From Desulfococcus sp041737845 (lineage in GTDB: Bacteria > Desulfobacterota > Desulfobacteria > Desulfobacterales > Desulfococcaceae), in the NCBI RefSeq assembly GCF_041737845.1, contig NZ_JBGSQX010000025.1, forward strand, positions 1-64,000: a stretch of 64,000 bases of DNA, read 5' to 3'. This document shows positions 49,801 to 56,744 of this stretch, piece after piece. Both the position numbers and the translations under genes were made by a program. The notes beneath the pieces were generated by a model. It saw nothing but the letters and a program-made list of their open reading frames with translations, was not told where the DNA came from and searched no databases. How positions within the stretch are numbered: the stretch's first letter is position 1; every line of letters begins with the position of its first letter.

Positions 49801-50757
49801 ATGCCGCGCGCCTACGCAAACCGTTTTTTCTGTGCCAAATGCGGGTACACCGGCGCACTCTCCCGGGAAAACCGGTGCCCCAACTGCGGAAAAATCCCGG
49901 GGTGGTGGCGCTTCTCCGGAAAAGGGGCCGCCATGCCGGCCGCGGGCATGCTTGTGCTGGCGGCCGGCCTGATCTATTTCCACCTCTTCCATCCCCGGGC
50001 AGCCGCCGAACTTTCGCGGCTGTTTCAGCCCCACCCGAAGCATTTCCACGTAGGTCTCGACGTATCCGCCAGCATCAACCAGGATGCTCTCGAAAAAATC
50101 AAAGACCACCTGGGGATCTGCCTCAGAGGGTTTGTGGGCGACACATCGATCTCCTATCAGATATCGACCTTCGGCAACCCCGGCTGCGGAAAGGAATCGA
50201 TCGCAGCCCTGGTGGCCACGGCATCCCCCCGGCACCACGCGGCCTTCGACGGCTCCGTTGGCAAAACCCTTGCAGCCGTTGCCGCCACCCCGGTCGCCCC
50301 TCGGGAGGTGACGCCGCTGACGACCCCCTTTTACGGTTTTCTCGAGTCCGCCCTCTCTTCCGCTTCGGGAAAACGCGTCATCATCTTCTCCGATCTGATG
50401 AACGACGACGGCGACTGCAGGGAGCGGTACGCCTTTCCCGCGGAGGCCATAGAGCGTTTCGGGGCCGACGGAAGCAGCGACCTCGTCTTCCTCTACACGG
50501 CCCCTCGCGCCGGCGGGGATGTTCAACTCAAGCGCGCCCTGCAGGACCAGCAGCAGGCATTCATCGACCGGATGAACGCCCTCGCGGAGGCCGGCAAGGT
50601 GCGGGTGGTTTTCCGCCGCATTCCCGATGATCCGCTGGAGAGCCTTCCGTTCATCCGGAGCGAGCTGAGAAAAAGCCTTCCATCGACGCTCCGGGACGGC
50701 ATTCGCGACCGCCTCTCCAGGATTTTCGACGCCGTTTTCGCGGCCAGCGCCTCATGA
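49801..50757 (+). CDS. Zinc-ribbon, membrane-anchored VWA-like protein
   Basis: A 318-aa protein of unknown role. Residues 8-30 form a zinc ribbon (CAKCGYTG ... CPNCG), residues about 46-64 a membrane helix (MPAAGMLVLAAGLIYFHLF), and residues about 80-290 a von Willebrand A-like domain. The metal site DVSAS matches the DxSxS motif, and IIFSDLMNDDGDC supplies the later Asp. By orientation the VWA part would be periplasmic and the ribbon cytoplasmic. The start is 8 bases after nadK, so it is co-transcribed with it. Confidence 0.75.
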   Translation: MPRAYANRFFCAKCGYTGALSRENRCPNCGKIPGWWRFSGKGAAMPAAGMLVLAAGLIYFHLFHPRAAAELSRLFQPHPKHFHVGLDVSASINQDALEKIKDHLGICLRGFVGDTSISYQISTFGNPGCGKESIAALVATASPRHHAAFDGSVGKTLAAVAATPVAPREVTPLTTPFYGFLESALSSASGKRVIIFSDLMNDDGDCRERYAFPAEAIERFGADGSSDLVFLYTAPRAGGDVQLKRALQDQQQAFIDRMNALAEAGKVRVVFRRIPDDPLESLPFIRSELRKSLPSTLRDGIRDRLSRIFDAVFAASAS

Positions 50758-50793
50758 ACCCCGGCGGCACGGCCTTCTCCGGATGGGGCGGCG

Positions 50794-51192
50794 TCACCCC
50801 CGGGCGTTGATCTCGTCGATCTGCTCGTTGAGGGTCCAGTAGTCATAGACGTATCCCACCAGAAACAGCCCGCCGGTCAGGAAATAGACGATCCCCGTGA
50901 TCCATTTGCGCATATAAAAGCGGTGGATGCCGAGGATACCGAGAAATGTCAGGAGGATCCATGCGATGTTGTAGTCCAGCAGGCCTTCTTTGAAGCGGAT
51001 ATCCGCATCGCGATCCATGCCGGGAATCAGGAAAAAGTCGACGATCCATCCGATGATGAGGAGTCCCAGGGTAAAGAAATAGATCGTTCCGGAGACCGGC
51101 CTGCCGTAATAAAACCGGTGGGCGCCGGTGAATCCGAATATCCATAGAATGTAGCCGATGGTCTTGCTGTGGGTGTTTTCCCGTTTTGCCAT
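50794..51192 (-). CDS. TM2 domain membrane protein, duplicated
   Basis: A 132-aa inner-membrane protein with two TM2 units: GYILWIFGFTGAHRFYYGR with IIGWIVDFFLIP, then ILGIHRFYMRKWITGIVYFLTGGLFLVGYVYDYWTL. Each has the G-x-HRFY signature. TM2 proteins are widespread and of unknown function. It lies downstream of tmcA but after a strong terminator, so it is probably a separate unit. Confidence 0.9.
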   Translation of the reverse strand: MAKRENTHSKTIGYILWIFGFTGAHRFYYGRPVSGTIYFFTLGLLIIGWIVDFFLIPGMDRDADIRFKEGLLDYNIAWILLTFLGILGIHRFYMRKWITGIVYFLTGGLFLVGYVYDYWTLNEQIDEINARG

Positions 51193-51230
51193 ATTGCCCC
51201 TTCCTTTTCCCGGGCCAAATGCCGTCCATA

Positions 51231-51269
51231 AAAAAGCGCACGGGAACCCATCGCTCCCGCGCGCTTTTG
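51231..51269 (-). terminator. Bidirectional terminator after the tmc operon
   Basis: A 14-bp stem (51232-51245 with 51255-51268, one G-U pair on the minus strand) with a 9-base loop and A/T-rich edges: AAAAGCGC at one side and GCGCTTTT at the other. It lies 53 bases after the tmcA stop and 36 bases before the TM2 gene. Confidence 0.8.
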
Positions 51270-51321
51270 ATGATATCAGACTGTTCGAAAATGTATAAGG
51301 GCTGCGCCCGCTCAGCTTCCG

Positions 51322-51717
51322 TTATGATTTCTGGTGGCACTCCCCGCACATGACCGGGCCTGCCTTCTGATCCTCGTGGCAGCCCTTGCAGTTGAGATGA
51401 TATGCCCGCATCAGGTCCATTTTGGTTTTTCCATCGGCCATATGGCATTCGGAGCATTCCAGGTTCTCGGTGGATTCGCCCTCCACCTTGACGCCGCTCT
51501 CATCGAAGCTGTGGTGGCATTCCGCGCAGTCTTCGATGGCGGCCTTTTCGTTGTGCTCGTCGTGATTGAACGCAACCGCGGTCCGCATCCGCACCCCGAA
51601 GGCGCTGTCCCGGACGCCGGCGATCTCCCCGGTGTCCCGGGAGAAGCCGGATAGGGCCGCAACTGCGGAAACGATAAACGCGACGACGATATATGCTGCC
51701 AGAGCCTTTCTATTCAT
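51322..51717 (-). CDS. tmcA: TmcA, type II tetrahaem cytochrome c3
   Basis: A 131-aa periplasmic cytochrome. A signal peptide (ALAAYIVVAFIVSAVAALSG) is followed by four haem sites: CAECH, CSECH, CKGCH and CGECH, with extra His ligands (FNHDEHNE, HHSFDE, AYHLNC). This is the usual size and haem count of TmcA. The ATG at 51717 has GAGGAG 8 bases upstream. It is the last gene of the minus-strand tmc set. It would accept electrons from hydrogenase or its cytochrome. Confidence 0.93.
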   Translation of the reverse strand: MNRKALAAYIVVAFIVSAVAALSGFSRDTGEIAGVRDSAFGVRMRTAVAFNHDEHNEKAAIEDCAECHHSFDESGVKVEGESTENLECSECHMADGKTKMDLMRAYHLNCKGCHEDQKAGPVMCGECHQKS

Positions 51718-51785
51718 TTGGCACACTCCTCTTTGTCCGGTGGTTCCGGTTTGGCATGCGTTTTTTTCCTGGGCCGGCGCCCTGC

Positions 51786-53123
51786 CTATTCCGGTTTCTC
51801 CATGATTTCATAAATGATGTCCCCCAGGAATTTCAGCTCCAGCCCCACATGATAGTGGTGGATGATATCCTCGAGTCCGCCGTGGCAGTTGTGGCAGGGC
51901 GCGATACAGACCTCGACGCCTTTTTTCTTGACGGCCAGGAGCTGTTCGGCCTTGATCCGGTTGCTGTGAACCCGCTTGTCCCGGAAGGGCGGACCGCAGT
52001 TGATCACCCCGCCCCCGGCGCAGCAGCAGTAGTTGTGTTCGCGGTTGGGCGTCATTTCGGTGAAATTGCTGCAGGTCTTGTTGACCACGTACCGGGCCAT
52101 CTCGTGGAGCCCCCGTCCCCGGATCACGTTGCAGGGGTCATGGAGGGTCACGGGTTTGTCGTATTTATGCTTGATCTTGATCCGGTCCGCCTTGAACAGG
52201 TCATAGTAGAACTCGAGGGCGTGAACCATCTGGACCGGCGGCATCTTCCACCCCAGGGCGCGGTTGCCCATGTCGTAGACCGATCGGAAGGCGTGGCCGC
52301 ACTCGCCCATGACGATTTTCTTGACCTTGAGGCGCATGGCGGTTTCAAAATGCTCTTTCTTGAGCCGCGCCATCATCTCGTTGTCGCCCGTATACATGGC
52401 CATGTCGCTGTTGTCCCATCCGGGGGTCGCGGGCATGGTCCAGTCGACGCCGGCCACGTTCAGGATCACCGCCGCCTGGTAGATCAACTGGGCCCGGAAC
52501 TTGGGCTCGGGACCGATGACCGAATACATGACCTCGGCCCCCTCCTTCTCGAGGGGGATCCTGAGGTTTTCAATCTCTTCGCCGGCCTCTTCCTCCTGCC
52601 AGAACAGGGTGTCGATCCACTCATCTTCCTTGACCCACATCTGGTTCATGGTGGCGGAATGGCTGTGGGCCGTGTCCTGGATATACTGGGGGGTCACGCC
52701 CAGCTTGTGGCAGATGCGCCGCATGATCAGCATCATGTAGGCCACATCGATGCCGAAGGGGCAGTACATGGCGCACCGCCGGCAGAGGTTGCACTCCGTA
52801 TAGCAGAGTTCCGCGGCCCGGCGGATGAACTCGGGGCTGACCTTCCCTTTTTTTTCGACGATCTCCCAGAGGGTCTGCTTGACCTTGGCGGCCGGCGAAA
52901 AGACCGGATTTTTATCCTGCGAAAGGTAATAATGGCACGCCTCGGAACATAGCCCGCAATGGACGCAGGTATCGACATAAACCTTCAATCGGGCGCCGGT
53001 CTCCCTGTCGATCACCTCGTTGACCACCTTCTCGATCTTCTCGGGCGTCAGCTTGGCCGCGCCCCCGTCCAGGCCCATATCCTTGATATTTTTCACTTCG
53101 ATTTTGGATGCAGGTTCACCCAT
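51786..53123 (-). CDS. tmcB: TmcB, cytoplasmic CCG-domain Fe-S subunit
   Basis: A 445-aa subunit of the HdrD/DsrK/HmcF kind. N-terminal [4Fe-4S] motifs are CVHCGLCSEAC and CNLCRRCAMYCP. The two C-terminal CCG domains include CGHAFRSVYDMG with HDPCNVIRGRG, and NYCCCAGGGVINCGPP with APCHNCHGG. The ATG at 53123 with GGGAG upstream is preferred to 53159. It shares about the same layout with HmcF in this window, so the two complexes probably meet similar cytoplasmic partners. Confidence 0.92.
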   Translation of the reverse strand: MGEPASKIEVKNIKDMGLDGGAAKLTPEKIEKVVNEVIDRETGARLKVYVDTCVHCGLCSEACHYYLSQDKNPVFSPAAKVKQTLWEIVEKKGKVSPEFIRRAAELCYTECNLCRRCAMYCPFGIDVAYMMLIMRRICHKLGVTPQYIQDTAHSHSATMNQMWVKEDEWIDTLFWQEEEAGEEIENLRIPLEKEGAEVMYSVIGPEPKFRAQLIYQAAVILNVAGVDWTMPATPGWDNSDMAMYTGDNEMMARLKKEHFETAMRLKVKKIVMGECGHAFRSVYDMGNRALGWKMPPVQMVHALEFYYDLFKADRIKIKHKYDKPVTLHDPCNVIRGRGLHEMARYVVNKTCSNFTEMTPNREHNYCCCAGGGVINCGPPFRDKRVHSNRIKAEQLLAVKKKGVEVCIAPCHNCHGGLEDIIHHYHVGLELKFLGDIIYEIMEKPE

Positions 53124-53167
53124 TCTCTTGCTCCCTTTATCGTATAGGGTAAAAGTCAAAAAAACCG

Positions 53168-53827
53168 TTACCAGTCCCTCGCGTGGCGCACCGCGCCGAA
53201 CTCGGATCCAATGTATCCCCGCGTAAAAAACGCATAGAGCATGTGGCTGAGACGGGTAAAGGGGATGGCGGCCAGGACGATCTCACCCGACAGCATGTGC
53301 AGGATGAAGACCATCTGGTAGCCCGGCCACTGGTGGTAGGCCCAGAATCCGGTGAAAAACGGCGCCGCCACCATCAGGAGGATCAGATAGTCGGATGTTG
53401 AGGTCAGGTACTTGACATCGGGCCGCAGGATCCGCCGGGCGGCGAAATAGATGCAGGAGCCGAGGACGATGATCGTCATCACGTCCGCAAGGCCGTCTGG
53501 AATATACCACCAGTTGATGTCAAAGACCTCCTTCCACAGCAGGGCATGGGCGCACAGGAAGAGCGGGACGATGATGAGGGAGATGTGAAAGGCGAAGGTC
53601 ACGAGGGTCATGACCGGGTTCTTCCGCCAGTTCGTCGTGGCGAAAGGGATGCTCCAATGGGCGATGGACCGCAGCGCAAACCCCATGTCCCAGTATTCAT
53701 AAACCGACGGGTCCTTCTTTTTGGCAAGCCTCGCCATGGTCACCAGTTTGTAGACGCTCCCCCCGATAAACACGATGAAGGCAAGCCACGCCAGGGGACC
53801 ACTGACAAAATTGTATATCGTATGCAT
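53168..53827 (-). CDS. tmcC: TmcC, cytochrome b-type membrane subunit
   Basis: A 219-aa inner-membrane protein with about five helices, like HmcE: VSGPLAWLAFIVFIGGSVYKLV, FAFHISLIIVPLFLCAHALL and HMLSGEIVLAAIPFTRLSHMLYAFF, which carry the expected haem-b His residues. The ATG at 53827 has AAGGAG 7 bases upstream. It connects periplasmic TmcA with TmcB. Confidence 0.92.
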   Translation of the reverse strand: MHTIYNFVSGPLAWLAFIVFIGGSVYKLVTMARLAKKKDPSVYEYWDMGFALRSIAHWSIPFATTNWRKNPVMTLVTFAFHISLIIVPLFLCAHALLWKEVFDINWWYIPDGLADVMTIIVLGSCIYFAARRILRPDVKYLTSTSDYLILLMVAAPFFTGFWAYHQWPGYQMVFILHMLSGEIVLAAIPFTRLSHMLYAFFTRGYIGSEFGAVRHARDW

Positions 53828-53841
53828 CGTCACTCTCCTTA

Positions 53842-55119
53842 TCAACCGGAAATTTCAGTTACCGGCAACACCTGGCGGACATACCTTTCCTTGTCCCCCG
53901 CGCCCTCGATCGCCCGGATCAATATATGCTGCCCGTCCGGGCTGAATGACGGACTCCAGACGGCCTTGTACTGGGCCTTCATCGGTTTGCCGTTGACCGC
54001 CACCGTATACCGGCCGTTTTTCTCGATCTTGGCCGCGACGTGCTGCTCATCGGGGCTGAAGACCGGCGCCCACGCCATGTCGCATTTGAGGTCCCACGCG
54101 GCGCCGTCCACGGCGACGGTATAGTCGTTGTTCTCTTTTCCGACGCACGCCACCCGCTTGCCGCTGGGCGAGATGACCAGGTCCGTTACGAGGTCGCCGA
54201 AGGTTTTTTTCCAGGGGTTTCCGTCCACGGCGACGGTCCAGCGGCCGTATTTCGGCGCGACGATGGCGGCGATGCTCATCCCGTTCGGGCTGTAAGCGTG
54301 GTGCCAGAGCTGGGTGAACCGCTGCCCCCAGAGGATCTGGCCGTCCCGGGCCAGGGCCCATCCCTCCTGGGTCTTGACCGGCGCGGTCACGGACCCGTCC
54401 ACAGGTGAAAAAGCGGCCTTCCATACCGTGGGATAGTTGACGGACCAGGGCTCGCCGTCCACCGCGATGGTGTAGTCATACAGGGTGGTTCTCACCTGGG
54501 CGGCCACATGGGCATTGTCCGCGCTGAAGACGGGTTCGTAGACATTGACAAAATTCCTGTCCCAAACCGTTCCCTCCACCGCGACCGTGTAACAGCCTTT
54601 CTGGAAGGCGTAGATGTCGCCCTCGCTGAATTTGATGGTCTGAACCACGGCGGCGGCCCTGGTGCCGTCGACGCTTCCGGCAAAATTGGTCATGTACGGG
54701 AAGACCTCTTCCCAGGGGGTGTCGTTGATGAGGACGGAATATTCACCGTCCGCCTGGGTCATGATCATCATGTTTTCGCCGTCTTCGCCGAACTTGGTGT
54801 TCCAGGCGAAGTCGTATTTGTTTTCCCAGGCCTCTCCGTCGATGGCGAGGGTCCATTCCCCGCCGTCCGACACGATACCGGTAAGACGGTTGTCCGGCGA
54901 ATATCGGAGATACCATACCTTGTCGAAGGTGTTTTCCCAGGCTACGCCGTTTTCGCAGGCGCTGAATTCCTTATCCTCCGTCTTTACGACGGCGGCTATT
55001 TTTTCACCGTCCGGACTGACATACGGCTCCTGCACATAGGCGAACTCGGCTTTCCACTGGGTGATGTCCGCGATCTGCCGTTTGCCGATGCTCCAGTCCC
55101 AGCTAGTTGAATCTGTCAT
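53842..55119 (-). CDS. tmcD: TmcD, Trp-rich repeat (propeller-like) protein
   Basis: A 425-aa protein with no signal peptide. It is made of about eight repeats of 40-50 residues with the pattern YTVAVDG-W-F-(S)PDG/AAVV, as in YTIAVDGEPWSVNYPTVWKAAFSPVDG. Tryptophan is abundant. This matches TmcD, described as a Trp-rich subunit in Desulfovibrio vulgaris, and suggests a beta-propeller of WD40-like type. AAGGAG lies upstream of the ATG. Here it is the first gene of the tmc operon, whereas it is the last in D. vulgaris. It probably acts on the cytoplasmic face. Confidence 0.88.
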   Translation of the reverse strand: MTDSTSWDWSIGKRQIADITQWKAEFAYVQEPYVSPDGEKIAAVVKTEDKEFSACENGVAWENTFDKVWYLRYSPDNRLTGIVSDGGEWTLAIDGEAWENKYDFAWNTKFGEDGENMMIMTQADGEYSVLINDTPWEEVFPYMTNFAGSVDGTRAAAVVQTIKFSEGDIYAFQKGCYTVAVEGTVWDRNFVNVYEPVFSADNAHVAAQVRTTLYDYTIAVDGEPWSVNYPTVWKAAFSPVDGSVTAPVKTQEGWALARDGQILWGQRFTQLWHHAYSPNGMSIAAIVAPKYGRWTVAVDGNPWKKTFGDLVTDLVISPSGKRVACVGKENNDYTVAVDGAAWDLKCDMAWAPVFSPDEQHVAAKIEKNGRYTVAVNGKPMKAQYKAVWSPSFSPDGQHILIRAIEGAGDKERYVRQVLPVTEISG

Positions 55120-55543
55120 GTCCCTTTCTCCTTTGAAGATGATGCCTAAATCCTTTCCCGCACTCCGGCCTTCCGCCCGCCGTGGGGAATGTACACCTCA
55201 AAACCGAAGCGCGGTAGCGCGCCGTATCACCGAATTGAAACGCAGGGAGGGCTGACCCCCCTGCCCCGCGATTTTCCGCCTTAATTCCGGATCACCCCAA
55301 AAATAATGGCAACGCCACTATTCATGCCGATTCCCGCAACGTTATAGCTCTATACCGTAAAGTGTTTTTTGTAAAGTTTAATGTTTTGATACCCTATTCA
55401 AGGGGAAAAAACAAAGTAGTTTCCGTCTAAGGGGAATTGCCGGGCAGGACGGGGGCCGGGGGCGGGCTGCGGCCGCCTTATTCCGGCCATACCGCATGCG
55501 ATGTGCAGCCACTGCAGGGGGTACAGCCATGCCCGCTCATCCG
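55120..55543. other. tmc promoter region
   Basis: No gene is seen. It holds the tmc promoter and a leader of up to 300 bases. An AT-rich section at 55340-55400 has the dyad TATAG-CT-CTATA (55343-55354) overlapping TATACCGTAAA (55351-55361), a near match to the palindrome upstream of hmcA. A minus-strand promoter is probable there but its boxes are not clear. Confidence 0.45.
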
Positions 55544-55664
55544 GACGGTTTCGGAAAAACCCGATATCTGCGTTACGCAACCGCCCGCTTCGCTGCGCCG
55601 TACTGCAGCCGCCCATCTTTCCAGGGGATTCGCAGGCCGCATCTCGAACTTTTACGAAACCGTT
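55544..55664. repeat. MITE-like palindromic repeat, copy 2 (diverged)
   Basis: About 121 bp that matches the copy at 4962-5084 in its ends (GACGGTTTCG... and ...CGAAACCGT) and its inner blocks GATATCTGCGTTACGC, GCGCCGTACTGCAG and GGGATTCGCAGG. The middle is diverged. It lies just upstream of the tmc promoter region and next to a gene remnant. Confidence 0.7.
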
Positions 55665-55686
55665 TGCAAACCGAATTCCCCGTTCA

Positions 55687-55905
55687 TCAATAATAGCACC
55701 AGATGGTCTCATAGGGCCTTGCATCCTCTCCCATCCGCTGCAGCCGCCTGAGATGCTCATATATGGACACATCCCTATAGACGCAGGTGTCCACAAGGGA
55801 AAGCTTCTTCTCCCAGGGATGGAATTCATAGACCCGTCTGCCGTCGGGCAGGATCGAGAATACGCAGTCGATTGCAGCCGGCAGAGGGGTGCGAAAGATG
55901 CAAGA
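55687..55905 (-). pseudogene. C-terminal remnant of an unknown gene
   Basis: A minus-strand frame of 72 codons with good coding character (CVFSILPDGRRVYEFHPWEKK, then YEHLRRLQRMGEDARPYETIW) ending in WCYY and a stop. No ATG, GTG or TTG lies at its beginning, and a stop codon closes the frame directly upstream. It looks like the 3' end of a larger gene that lost its front. The family is not recognised. Confidence 0.5.
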
Positions 55906-55958
55906 TTAAGGTTCGCGGCATATGGGCCGATCCCGGGGAAAGGCCGCCCCGCCCGCCG

Positions 55959-56612
55959 TCAATAGGAGGCGTCGAGCGCCTCCCCGCAGGATCTCCGCTG
56001 GAGCACCCCCAGCGACCGCGTCATGGGCAGGGGCTTGAAAAGTCCCCCGGCCAGGGCGATCCGGTAGACGAGGTAGGGTGCCTGCCCCCCGTCTTCAGGG
56101 TGCTCGAAGATATCGTGCAGGAGGAGGTATCCGCCGGGCATCACGTGGCCGGCCCATGCGCAGTAATCCGCGTAAACCGTTTCAAAGGCGTGGCCCCCGT
56201 CGATGAAGACGAGGCTCAGGAGAATGGACCAGACCCGGGCCGCCGTGCAGGAACGACAAACCATCGGGACCACCGTATCCTCGAGGCCCGAAAGCGCAAG
56301 CGTCTTCCGGAAGGCCCGGAAGGTGTCGACCCGGCCCGCCTCGTGGTCGTAGAGCGCCGGGTCGAAATAGGTCTCGCCCGGCTGCTGCTCCTCGGAGCCG
56401 CCATGGTGGTCGATGGAGAAGAGTGTCCCCCCGTTGGCCCGGCAGGCCGAGCCGATGTAGACGGCGGACCTGCCGCAGTAGCTGCCGATCTCGAGGCAGG
56501 GGCCCATCCTGCTCGCCTCAAGGGCGACGTCATGGAGGCGGCGCCCCTCCTCCTCGTCGAGAAAGCCTTTGACCTCCTCCGGCGCAAGAGTCTTCCGGGA
56601 TGTCGGGTGCAT
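55959..56612 (-). CDS. Class I SAM-dependent methyltransferase (Methyltransf_24-like)
   Basis: A 217-aa enzyme. Motif I is PCLEIGSYCGRSAVYIG near 38-54, the acidic motif II is LFSIDHHGG, and a later acidic site is LVFIDGGHAFETVYADYCAW. GGYLLLHDIF follows. The ATG at 56612 is used; the frame to 56714 reads through low-complexity sequence. The CRSCTAARVW segment is unusual. The substrate is unknown; relatives act on sugars, lipids or small molecules. Confidence 0.8.
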   Translation of the reverse strand: MHPTSRKTLAPEEVKGFLDEEEGRRLHDVALEASRMGPCLEIGSYCGRSAVYIGSACRANGGTLFSIDHHGGSEEQQPGETYFDPALYDHEAGRVDTFRAFRKTLALSGLEDTVVPMVCRSCTAARVWSILLSLVFIDGGHAFETVYADYCAWAGHVMPGGYLLLHDIFEHPEDGGQAPYLVYRIALAGGLFKPLPMTRSLGVLQRRSCGEALDASY

Positions 56613-56744
56613 GCTCAAATTATTTCCAATTTTCTTATAATAAAAAAAATAATGCCGTATTCGGGAAAAAGCAGCCCCCATGTTTCCCGTCCGCCGGCGG
56701 CCGATCGGCTCCAATCCGGGATCTTTCCGGATGGCGCGCGGGAC

